This document shows, piece by piece, positions 9,056 to 16,603 of a stretch of DNA of 31,139 bases. Each line of letters opens with the position of its first letter. Within the stretch, counting starts at the first letter, position 1. The notes under the pieces were generated by a model, which ran no database searches, had not been told where the DNA came from, and saw nothing but the letters and a program-made list of their open reading frames with translations. Position numbers and translations under genes: made by a program. The DNA comes from SZAS-18 sp031370675 (GTDB taxonomy: Bacteria > Verrucomicrobiota > Verrucomicrobiia > Chthoniobacterales > SZAS-18): NCBI GenBank assembly GCA_031370675.1, contig JANMQT010000382.1:1-31139 (forward strand). The letters are read 5' to 3'.

Positions 9056-9811
9056 ATGACCGAAACACCGCCTCCCCAGCACCAGCCGCATCCTCCGCTG
9101 AGTCCGCATTACGAATCGCTGGACGAGAAACAACGCTTCCTGCGGGACGTGTTCGATAAGTCGGCGCCCTTCTACGAGGGCATCGCGGGCTGGGGCTTTT
9201 TCGGCACCGGGGGTTGGTACCGCCGGCGGGCGCTACAGAACGCGGGATTGAAACCCGGCATGAAGGTGCTCGATGTTGCCACCGGCACTGGGCCCACCGC
9301 GCGCGCCATCGCCACGGTGACCAAAGCGCCGGCGGATCTGGTTTGCGTGGAACCGAGCCGCGGGATGCTTCTCGAATCACGCAAGCTTCTGCCCGAGGCG
9401 ACGTATCTGCAGGCGGGGGCCGATGATCTACCCCTGGCGGACGAGACGTTTGATTTTCTCACGATGGGCTTTGCCCTGCGTCATGTGAATTCGCTCGACG
9501 GCACATTTCACGAGTATCACCGTGTCCTGAAGCGCGGCGGCAAGGTGCTCGTGCTCGATGTCACCAAGCCGGAAAACGCCTTTGGCATCGCCCTGTGGAA
9601 ATTCTATTTCCGCGACGTGATGCCAAGGGTGACAAGACTGTTCACGCGCAGCCAGGACGCGTCCTACCTGATGAGTTATTACTGGGAAACCATGGAAAAA
9701 ATGATTCCGCCGGGCGAAGTGATTGCCTCCATGGAGGGCGCCGGCTTCCAGAATGTCACGCGCAATCTCGTGCTGGGTTGCTTTAGCGAATACCAAGGGA
9801 TCAAGTCGTAG
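9056..9811 (+). CDS. UbiE/MenG-type SAM-dependent methyltransferase
   Basis: This class I methyltransferase of 251 residues has motif I VLDVATGTG (71-79), the quinone-methyltransferase opening FDKSAPFYEGI and the segment FDFLTMGFALRHV, all as in UbiE/COQ5/MenG. These enzymes methylate the ring of demethylmenaquinone or a ubiquinone precursor. The C-terminal NVTRNLVLGCFSEYQGIK departs somewhat from the canonical ending, so a paralogue with another substrate is possible. The ATG at 9056 removes an implausible upstream extension that overlaps bioD. It is followed after 38 bases by a Trm112-like protein. A role in menaquinone synthesis is the default reading; a role in the adjacent cluster is open. 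Confidence 0.82.
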   Translation: MTETPPPQHQPHPPLSPHYESLDEKQRFLRDVFDKSAPFYEGIAGWGFFGTGGWYRRRALQNAGLKPGMKVLDVATGTGPTARAIATVTKAPADLVCVEPSRGMLLESRKLLPEATYLQAGADDLPLADETFDFLTMGFALRHVNSLDGTFHEYHRVLKRGGKVLVLDVTKPENAFGIALWKFYFRDVMPRVTRLFTRSQDASYLMSYYWETMEKMIPPGEVIASMEGAGFQNVTRNLVLGCFSEYQGIKS

Positions 9812-9849
9812 CGCATGCTCCGTCTAGCCCGTCGATTTCCTCGTTTCCA

Positions 9850-10101
9850 ATGATCGATTCAATTCTTCCAATACTTCAGTGCCCAAAGTCGCGGCAGCCC
9901 CTCACCCTCGCAACGCGCGCGGAGGTGGAGGCGTTGAATGCGGCGATTTCCGCGGGCAGCCTGACCAACTCCGGCGGTCGCGCCGTCACGGAACCCGTCG
10001 AAGCGATCCTCGTGGCCGCCGATCGCGGCTGCGCCTATCTCGTGCGCGACGGAATTCCGATTCTGCTCCCCGAGGAGGCCGTCCCGGCACCCGTGGGGTA
10101 A
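9850..10101 (+). CDS. Trm112-like small protein (UPF0434/YcaR type)
   Basis: The 83-residue protein opens with LPILQCPKSRQPL and ends with CAYLVRDGIPILLPEEA, matching the Trm112-like family, in which the end reads YPIRDGIPVML..EA. Only two cysteines are retained (Cys11 and one near residue 62), so the zinc-knuckle form is not preserved. An insertion of about 30 residues separates the two motifs. In eukaryotes and archaea, Trm112 proteins bind and activate methyltransferases; the bacterial role is unclear. It sits directly after a methyltransferase gene and 11 bases before the radical SAM gene. Confidence 0.78.
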   Translation: MIDSILPILQCPKSRQPLTLATRAEVEALNAAISAGSLTNSGGRAVTEPVEAILVAADRGCAYLVRDGIPILLPEEAVPAPVG

Positions 10102-10112
10102 ACCGCTTCCGT

Positions 10113-11117
10113 ATGGCATTTCTCTCCCCGAGCTCCATCTCACCGCGCGCTGCCGCCGAACCCTGGTTGCGCGCAGCCGGATCGCGGCAGGAGGAGTTGT
10201 TCGCCCTCGCCCTTGCCGAGCGCGAGCGCGTCTTTGGCCTCGAGGTTTTCGTGCGTGGCGTCGTCGAGGTTTCCAATTTCTGCCGCCAGAACTGCTCGTA
10301 TTGCGGGATGCGGCGCGACAACCGCGCGCTCGAGCGCTACCGCATCGAGGTCGACAAGTTGGTGGAGTTGCTCGTGAACCAGCGTCCGGCGTCGATCACT
10401 GACATTAACATCCAGGCCGGCGAGGATCCCGTGGCGGTACGTGAGATTGTCCTGCCGCTGGTGCGCGCGATTCGCGCCCACACGCCCCTGGGCGTGAGCG
10501 TCTGCCTCGGCACCCTGTCGACCCGTGAATATGAGGAGCTCCACGAAGCGGGCGCATCCTTTTACATCATCAAGCTGGAAACCGGCGACGCAGAACACTA
10601 TCGCGAGATGCATTCACCCGGGCGTGACCTCGCAAAGCGCCTCGAGGCGATCCGCAATCTCGCGGCGACCGGCTGGGCGGTATCCTCCGGATTGATCGCC
10701 GGATTGCCGGGCCAGACCGATGCCATGCTGGCGGCCACGCTCGATCTGCTTGCGGGGCTTCCGCTCGCAGGCAACAGCGTGAGTCCCTTCATCCCCGGCA
10801 CGGAGACGCCCCTCGCGCACGAAGCGGCAGCCGCCCCGGAGTTGACGCTGAATTGCGTCGCGCTCATGCGACTGCGCAATCCAGAGCGCATCATTCCCGC
10901 CGTCAGCGCGATGAATCTCGTGGGCAAGGGCACCTATGCGCAAGCCATCCGGGCCGGCGCGAATCTCGCGACGATCAATCTTACACCCGTCGAATGGCGC
11001 GAGAACTATCTGCTCTACACGCGCGATCGATTCATCATGGACGAACACCGCGTGCTCGACGCGATCGGTGCCGCCGGATGCCGCCCCGCCGCCCGGCAGC
11101 TCATGGCGACCGGGTAG
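10113..11117 (+). CDS. Radical SAM enzyme of the HydE/BioB/PylB group
   Basis: This 334-residue enzyme has the radical SAM cluster motif CRQNCSYC (Cys57, Cys61, Cys64) in VSNFCRQNCSYCGMRRDN. That context is HydE-like rather than BioB-like (BioB has CPEDCKYC). Further HydE-type features are FYIIKLETGDAEHYREMH, SSGLIAGLPGQT and SPFIPGTETPLA. The C-terminal MNLVGKGTYAQAIRAGANLATINLTP corresponds to the BATS-type barrel end. HydE helps build the [FeFe]-hydrogenase H-cluster, but no hydrogenase genes are visible. Position between bioD/ubiE and an acyl-AMP ligase makes a different substrate likely, possibly one linked to the cluster or to sulfur insertion. The exact reaction is unknown. Confidence 0.85.
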   Translation: MAFLSPSSISPRAAAEPWLRAAGSRQEELFALALAERERVFGLEVFVRGVVEVSNFCRQNCSYCGMRRDNRALERYRIEVDKLVELLVNQRPASITDINIQAGEDPVAVREIVLPLVRAIRAHTPLGVSVCLGTLSTREYEELHEAGASFYIIKLETGDAEHYREMHSPGRDLAKRLEAIRNLAATGWAVSSGLIAGLPGQTDAMLAATLDLLAGLPLAGNSVSPFIPGTETPLAHEAAAAPELTLNCVALMRLRNPERIIPAVSAMNLVGKGTYAQAIRAGANLATINLTPVEWRENYLLYTRDRFIMDEHRVLDAIGAAGCRPAARQLMATG

Positions 11118-11129
11118 GACGGATTCCGA

Positions 11130-12515
11130 ATGCGCATGAACGCGCCGCGCACCCGCCTCCGCCCCGCCGCCCCCAGCCTGCTCTGGAAAAACTGGGACGC
11201 CGTGGCCCGCAAGAAACCGCACGCGGTCGCGGTGATCGAAGCGGAGACCGGCCGAGTCTGGAATCGCGCCGAGCTCGCCGCCTGGGCGGACTCGCTGGCC
11301 GCCGGTCCGCTCGCACGCGCGGCGGGCGAATGTGTGGGTTTTTCGCTGCCCAACAGCGCGGAATGGATCGCCGTTTTCATCGCCTTGCAGCGCGTCGGCG
11401 CCGCTGCGGTGCCGCTCGATCCAGCACTCACGGCCCGGCAGCAGGATGACCTCGCCGATGCGCTCAAACTGAAATTTGTCTGGCGCGACCGCCAATTGCA
11501 CACGATCTGCGCCGCGCCCCGGGCTGCGCGAACGATGCGGGTCGGCAAGCTCACGTCCGGCAGCACCGGCACACCCCGCATCGTCCGCTGCACGGCCGCG
11601 CATCTCATCGCGGACGGCGCCAACATCGTGCGCACGATGCGCCTCCGACCGTCGGATCGAAATCTCGCCCTCATCCCTCTCGGCCATTCGTACGGCCTCG
11701 GCAATCTGGTGGCCCCGCTGCTTGGGCAGGGCACGCCGCTGATTTGCGCGCGCGCCTTTGTGCCGCGCCAGATTCCCGGCTGGATCAAGAAACATGGCGC
11801 CACCGTGCTGCCCACCGTGCCGGCCGTGTTGCGACTGCTCGCCGCCTTGCCTGGGCGCGCGCGCCTCGTTCCACTGCGCCTCGTCATTTCCGCCGGCGCG
11901 CGACTGCCCGCGGAAACAGCCCGCGATTTCACCGGTCGGTTCGGTTTGCGGGTGCACAATTTTTACGGCTCCTCCGAAACGGGCGGCATTTGCTACGACC
12001 GTTCCGGCGGCAGGTCCGCCTGCCGGGAAACCGTTGGGACGGCCCTTGAGGGGGTGACGGTTGCGTTGACCCCACGCGGTCGAATCCGCGTGCGCAGCGG
12101 AGCCGTCGCGGCGGGCCGGGCTGGCGCGTTTACTTTGCCGGATTTTGGAAGATTCCATCCACGCGGCGAACTCGAAATCATCGGGCGCGCCGGCAGGGTC
12201 GCGAATATCGGGGGTCGCAACCTTCATCCGCGCGAGATCGAAACGCAGCTCGCGCGCGTGCCCGGCGTGTCCGACGCGTGGGTGCAGGTGCTGGTGAAAT
12301 CTGGACGCGATTATCTCGTCGCCGCGGTCGAGTCGGCGGAACCGCGGGGAGAAATCATCGCGGCCTTCAGTCGGCTCGTCGCCCCGTGGCAGCGTCCCCG
12401 TTTCTGGCTCGTGCTCCCCCGATTGCCCCGCAACGAACGCGGCAAACTGGATGCGCCCGCCCTGCGCGCCCGGCTCGCCGCGGCCGACTTCACGGCGACG
12501 GACGCGCCAGCGTAA
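11130..12515 (+). CDS. Acyl/aryl-AMP ligase (ANL superfamily)
   Basis: This adenylate-forming enzyme of 461 residues would activate a carboxylic acid as acyl-AMP for transfer to CoA or a carrier protein. Motifs in order are the P-loop LTSGSTGTPR (141-150; Arg replaces the usual Lys), FYGSSETGG (278-286), RGELEIIGRAGRVANIGGRN with the hinge Asp replaced by Ala, and the catalytic Lys439 in RLPRNERGKLD. It is slightly shorter than typical ligases. Such ligases occur in aryl-polyene loci and load the aromatic starter onto the carrier protein, which fits the ACP in the facing operon. It starts 12 bases after the radical SAM gene (ATG 11130 or 11136). Its end overlaps the convergent dehydratase gene by 26 bases. 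Confidence 0.88.
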   Translation: MRMNAPRTRLRPAAPSLLWKNWDAVARKKPHAVAVIEAETGRVWNRAELAAWADSLAAGPLARAAGECVGFSLPNSAEWIAVFIALQRVGAAAVPLDPALTARQQDDLADALKLKFVWRDRQLHTICAAPRAARTMRVGKLTSGSTGTPRIVRCTAAHLIADGANIVRTMRLRPSDRNLALIPLGHSYGLGNLVAPLLGQGTPLICARAFVPRQIPGWIKKHGATVLPTVPAVLRLLAALPGRARLVPLRLVISAGARLPAETARDFTGRFGLRVHNFYGSSETGGICYDRSGGRSACRETVGTALEGVTVALTPRGRIRVRSGAVAAGRAGAFTLPDFGRFHPRGELEIIGRAGRVANIGGRNLHPREIETQLARVPGVSDAWVQVLVKSGRDYLVAAVESAEPRGEIIAAFSRLVAPWQRPRFWLVLPRLPRNERGKLDAPALRARLAAADFTATDAPA

Positions 12516-12915
12516 TTTTGCCCCGGGCAACCAGTTCGTCGCTTCCGGCCCGCGTGACCGTGGCGACAAATTGCGCGAGCGCCCCGAACTCACGTTCCAG
12601 TTCGACTTCGCAGATCAATGTGTCGCCGGGTGCCGCCGGGTGGCGCAATCGAAAGTCCTGCACCTGGGCGAGCGAGAACGCGATCGGCGGTGCCGTCCCG
12701 GTGCCGGAGAGCCGACCCCACAGCGCGCCGGCCGCTTGCGCTGCCATCTCGATGATGAGCACGCCGGGCATCACCGGGCGCTCCGGAAAGTGATCCGCAA
12801 AAAAGGACATCGCCGGATCCAGGCGCTTGGTGGCGCGCAAGCGCTGCGTTTCACCGGCAAGCGGTTCGATCGCGTCGATGAACGAGAATCCGGGTCCGTG
12901 CGGGGTGAGGCTCAT
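12490..12915 (-). CDS. FabZ-like 3-hydroxyacyl-ACP dehydratase (hotdog fold)
   Basis: This 141-residue hotdog-fold dehydratase would remove water from 3-hydroxyacyl-ACP to give the trans-2-enoyl chain. The active-site block FFADHFPERPVMPGVLIIEMAAQ (38-60) contains the catalytic His42 and Glu56 as in FabZ. FSLAQVQDFRLRHPAAPGDTL is the usual second half. In polyene pigment loci a dehydratase of this type works each elongation round, leaving conjugated double bonds. It is last in the minus-strand operon. Its ATG overlaps the LolA-like stop (ATGA), indicating translational coupling. Confidence 0.9.
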   Translation of the reverse strand: MSLTPHGPGFSFIDAIEPLAGETQRLRATKRLDPAMSFFADHFPERPVMPGVLIIEMAAQAAGALWGRLSGTGTAPPIAFSLAQVQDFRLRHPAAPGDTLICEVELEREFGALAQFVATVTRAGSDELVARGKITLARPSP

Positions 12916-13628
12916 GGCGGGAGCGGCGGGGTAAACGCATCAGCGGTGAGGGTCGCGTTCCGTTCCGTGCGACCAAAGTCGTAGCGCATGCCCGCCCCCC
13001 CGGCCAGACGGATGCTGACCGCTAGCGGATCGAGGAGCGGCCACGCCAGCGTGGTATCGACCCGTTCCGCGGCGTCTGCTGTCGCCGATCCGTTTGCCGG
13101 CTCGCGGGTCATCGTCACCACGACCCGATCGTCGCCCTCGCGGCGTGCTTCGAGTCGTGCCGCGGCGAAACCGGCGGGCAGCTTTCCCTCGAAGAGCGAG
13201 AGCAGCAGCGTGAGATTGCGTCGCGTGCGTTCGTCCAGGCGGTCGAGCGCGCGCACCGCGCTCGCGCGACCGGCTTTGCGTGTCACGAGCGTGCCATCGC
13301 CGGGCAACAGCAGCAGCTCGCCGGCGGGTCGCTCATATTCAATGCGCAGACGCCCGGGCGTCGCGTAGAAAATGCGCCCGCGGCTCACCGCCGGATTTCG
13401 CAGCCCGGCGAGCGAGAGCGTCTGCGAGAATTCCACCGTCGCCGAGCGCAGCGACGCCTGGCGCTTCTCAAAACGCTCCTGCAGCGCGCGCGTCTCGGAC
13501 GCGGAAAGGCGGGCGTCGTCCGCCCGCACTACGCCCGTTCCACCGACGCCAGCGGCGGCGAGACTGAGGGCGGCGGCGAGGGCGCGGAGGCGGAAGCGTC
13601 GGGCGAAAGCGGGACGAATTGGTACCAT
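12912..13628 (-). CDS. LolA-like outer-membrane lipoprotein carrier protein
   Basis: The 238-residue protein has an N-terminal signal peptide (basic RRFRLR, then ALAAALSLAAAGVG, with likely cleavage after VVRA at about 36). The LolA-type half-barrel begins LQERFEKRQASLRSATVEFSQTLSLAGL and continues with GRIFYATPGRLRIEYERP. LolA ferries lipoproteins across the periplasm. Cluster-specific LolA-like proteins in aryl-polyene and flexirubin loci are thought to move the lipid-linked pigment. The start at 13628 overlaps the upstream exporter gene by 100 bases but is needed for a complete signal peptide. It is coupled to the dehydratase downstream. Confidence 0.85.
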   Translation of the reverse strand: MVPIRPAFARRFRLRALAAALSLAAAGVGGTGVVRADDARLSASETRALQERFEKRQASLRSATVEFSQTLSLAGLRNPAVSRGRIFYATPGRLRIEYERPAGELLLLPGDGTLVTRKAGRASAVRALDRLDERTRRNLTLLLSLFEGKLPAGFAAARLEARREGDDRVVVTMTREPANGSATADAAERVDTTLAWPLLDPLAVSIRLAGGAGMRYDFGRTERNATLTADAFTPPLPP

Positions 13629-16603
13629 TGTTCGGGATGGCGGGTGATGACGGGCACGAAGACGTCGGCCAGTCGCTGGGCGTAATATGCCAGCGTCTCT
13701 TCGGTGGACCCGTGGCGCTCAATGTAAAACGGCTCGAAGGCTTCCACGCGATACAATAGATCGTCCCGCCGCGTGACCGTCACGGGCACCACGGGGCAAC
13801 GCTGCGCGAGCGCGATGAGCAGGATGCTGCTGGCAAAGCGCGCCGGCCCGTGGGGAAGTTGCACCAACGAGGTCTGGCCACCGTGGGCGCGGTCCACCAG
13901 CGCCGCGACAAATTTGCCCGCCGCGAGGTGGCGTTGAATTTCCAGGAACGAAAACTGGTCGCTCCCGCCCACCTCGAGAGTCTCCACGCCCCAACGCCGG
14001 CGGTAGGCGGCGCGCCACTCGCTGAGTCCGCGGCTGCCTTCCGGCAAGGTCAGCGCGACAATCGGAAAACCAATGTCGCGCATCACCACGCCACCCAGTT
14101 CGAACAAACCAAGGTGCGCGGTAAGCAGGAGCGCGCCCCGGCCGGCCTCGTGCGCGGCCTTCATGTGCTCGAAGCCAAGCCGCTCTGCCACCAGCGCAAT
14201 CGCGTCCTCCTTCGCCCGCGAGCCAAGGTGATAATAATCGGCCAGCGAGACGGCAAAGCTCGTGTAGGTCCTGGCGATTTCCCCCGGCGCCGGCCGCCGC
14301 CCCAGGACCAGCGAGAGATTGTCCGCGAGAATCTCATTAAATTGCGGGGCACCCCGCACGTAAAGCCACGCCATCGTGCGCGCGAAACCCTGGATGAACC
14401 AGCGCGGCACAACCCGGGCGCAATGCGAGGCCAGTTCGTACGTCCAGCGCCGGTGGAAAAACGGATAACGCTCGGGCGCGGCGCTGGAGGTCACCGCCTC
14501 AAACGCCGTGCGTGTCTTCCCGCGCAGGAGCGGATAGCAGGCCGGCAACAGGACCAGCGCCGCCGTGACCGCGGAAAGCGTGCCGAGATCCATCACGAAG
14601 CCGAAATTCGAAAGGATGGGCAGCCCGCTGAGCATGGGCGCACTGAATCCTACCATCGCGGTCAGCGCCGTCAGCGTGACGGGCGCCGCGAGATGGTCGC
14701 ACACCGCGCGCAGGTCGCCGTCGAACTCCTCCAGCGCGAGCAACAGGTGCAGCGAATAATCAATCACCAGGCCGATGAGCAACGGCAGGCAAAGCAGCGA
14801 GACGAGCGTGAGCGGGGTCTCCGTCACCGCCAGGCCGGCGAAGAGCAACGCAAAGGCCGCCGCCAGCGCGCCCAGGTTCATCAAGACGAGCCGCAGCGAG
14901 CGTTGCGCGAAGAAGCAGAGCGCCATGATGCACGCGAGCATGATCCCGGAGAGCCGCCGGAAATCACGGCCCGCCACGGTCGCAAGTTCCTCCGAGAGCC
15001 GCACCCAGACGCCTTCCCCGCCCGCCAGCGCCACGAGCCCGTCAGGCGCGGCCCTGGCGCGGTCGAGTTCCTCCAGCACGGCCAGCGTGGGAGCGGCCCA
15101 TTCGCGATCAAATCCGGCGGCATCGAATGCTCGCGCGACCGCCGGTCCGCGACCCGCATTCCACGCCCGCAGATTTGCCGTCATGCGTTCCGGGTCCGCA
15201 TGCTCGCGCGCGGGACCACGAAATCCGGCGGTGTAAATCCGCGTCAGTTGCTCCTGGCCACGAAAGGCCTCGAGCTGTAACGGTCGCAGCGAGCGGAGAT
15301 CGGTCTGGAAAAAGGGCGTGGCGGAAAGGAGCCACGGACCCGCGATAAGAATCGCCGCGATCAGGAGCGCGCCGCACGTGCCGATGACGCGGCGCCAGCG
15401 GTTCAGTCCGCCCGCGGCCACCGCCGCGCCGCGCGCGAGCCACGCCGGCAGTGCCGGTGGACGCCCATCCAGCCAGCGCGCGAGCAGCGTCGTCGCAAAA
15501 AACGCCGTGGCCAGCAAGCCCACCGCGACGAGCACCGCGAGTTGGCGCAACGCCGGGAAGCTCGCGAAGTAGAGCACCCCAAAGGCGGAGGCCGTGGTCC
15601 AGGCGCTCAACCAGATCCCGCGCCGCAACATCGGCCAGTGCGCCGACGCGAGGCGTTCACCGCGCGCAAAGTGATGATAGACGAGGATGCAGTAATCCAT
15701 GCCCACCCCCAGGAGAATCGCGGCAAAGGCGAGCCCGATCACGTTCAGCTCCGCGAAGAGAACGCGCGCCGCAATCAACGCCGCCAGCACCGACAAGCCC
15801 TGCAGCGCCAGAATCCAGAGCAGCGGCACCACCGACCGGTAGAAAAGCCAGAAGGCCGCGGCGATCAGCGCGACGGCGACCAGCGTCATCAACGTCAGGT
15901 CGCGACGCATCTGCCCGGCAATCTGCGCCGCGAAGGCGGGCCGACCCGTCACGAGAAATGCGCCCGGTGCCGTCTCGGCGATCGCCCGCTGGACCGCGGC
16001 GACAAAAATTTCGCACTGCGCGAAATCATCCAGCGCCGCGTCGGTCGAAGCGCGCAGCAGCAGCGGCAGGCCACCCGCATCCAGGTTGCCCAGCACCGAA
16101 GGGCCGGGCAGCAGGTCGAGCATTTGCAGGGGATCGATCCGGCGGGTTGCCAGCAACGCCGGATCCGGCGCGCCCAGAAAATCCGCCTGGGTTTGCTGCA
16201 ATCGCGCCGCGAGCGCGCTTGGATCACCCAACAGATGATCCAACATGGCGAATCGATCCGCCGGCAGGGTGGCCAGCCTGGCCGCCACCAACCGCGCCGC
16301 ATCCACCGGCGGCGCGGCCGAAAGCTCCACCCGGGCGATGCCGGGCTGGCGGCGCAGGCTCTCCGCCACCGTCTCGAGCAGCGCGGGCGAAGGCGCGTCA
16401 CCCGTCGCGGGGACAATGAAGACTGCGTTTTCCGCCACGTTGGACTCGAGCGCCCGCAACGCGCGGACCGACGGTAGTCCCGGCGGAAAAAGCGGGATGA
16501 GTTCGGTCTGGAAGCGAGTGGTCAGGGCGCTCCACAGCCCCAGCAAGAGCACCGCGACCGCCACCAGACCGGGCCAGCGCGAACCGGCGGAAGGCGTGCT
16601 CAC
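13529..16603 (-). CDS. Fusion of MMPL/RND-type exporter and LpxL-type lipid acyltransferase
   Basis: The 1024-residue protein joins two families. Residues 1-700 are an MMPL-like exporter: an N-terminal helix, a large periplasmic loop (about 30-235), a membrane bundle with GMDY (Asp303), a second loop (430-545) and a second bundle with GLVIDY (Asp615). Residues 715-1000 are a lysophospholipid/lipid A acyltransferase of the HtrB/LpxL class with the HX4E motif TAHLGLFELGG (His830, Glu835) and later VALVDRAHGG. The last 24 residues are Pro/Ser-rich and lie where the LolA-like gene overlaps. Inferred role: the C-terminal domain, in the cytoplasm or at the inner membrane, esterifies the polyene to its lipid carrier, and the exporter part moves it outward. 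The start is a GTG overlapping the halogenase stop (GTGA). Confidence 0.9.
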   Translation of the reverse strand: MSTPSAGSRWPGLVAVAVLLLGLWSALTTRFQTELIPLFPPGLPSVRALRALESNVAENAVFIVPATGDAPSPALLETVAESLRRQPGIARVELSAAPPVDAARLVAARLATLPADRFAMLDHLLGDPSALAARLQQTQADFLGAPDPALLATRRIDPLQMLDLLPGPSVLGNLDAGGLPLLLRASTDAALDDFAQCEIFVAAVQRAIAETAPGAFLVTGRPAFAAQIAGQMRRDLTLMTLVAVALIAAAFWLFYRSVVPLLWILALQGLSVLAALIAARVLFAELNVIGLAFAAILLGVGMDYCILVYHHFARGERLASAHWPMLRRGIWLSAWTTASAFGVLYFASFPALRQLAVLVAVGLLATAFFATTLLARWLDGRPPALPAWLARGAAVAAGGLNRWRRVIGTCGALLIAAILIAGPWLLSATPFFQTDLRSLRPLQLEAFRGQEQLTRIYTAGFRGPAREHADPERMTANLRAWNAGRGPAVARAFDAAGFDREWAAPTLAVLEELDRARAAPDGLVALAGGEGVWVRLSEELATVAGRDFRRLSGIMLACIMALCFFAQRSLRLVLMNLGALAAAFALLFAGLAVTETPLTLVSLLCLPLLIGLVIDYSLHLLLALEEFDGDLRAVCDHLAAPVTLTALTAMVGFSAPMLSGLPILSNFGFVMDLGTLSAVTAALVLLPACYPLLRGKTRTAFEAVTSSAAPERYPFFHRRWTYELASHCARVVPRWFIQGFARTMAWLYVRGAPQFNEILADNLSLVLGRRPAPGEIARTYTSFAVSLADYYHLGSRAKEDAIALVAERLGFEHMKAAHEAGRGALLLTAHLGLFELGGVVMRDIGFPIVALTLPEGSRGLSEWRAAYRRRWGVETLEVGGSDQFSFLEIQRHLAAGKFVAALVDRAHGGQTSLVQLPHGPARFASSILLIALAQRCPVVPVTVTRRDDLLYRVEAFEPFYIERHGSTEETLAYYAQRLADVFVPVITRHPEQWYQFVPLSPDASASAPSPPPSVSPPLASVERA

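Noticed and set aside
13850..16477. Long plus-strand open frames opposite the exporter fusion
   Set aside because: They are Arg/Gln/His-rich shadows of a GC-rich gene; the opposite strand has full MMPL and LpxL motifs.
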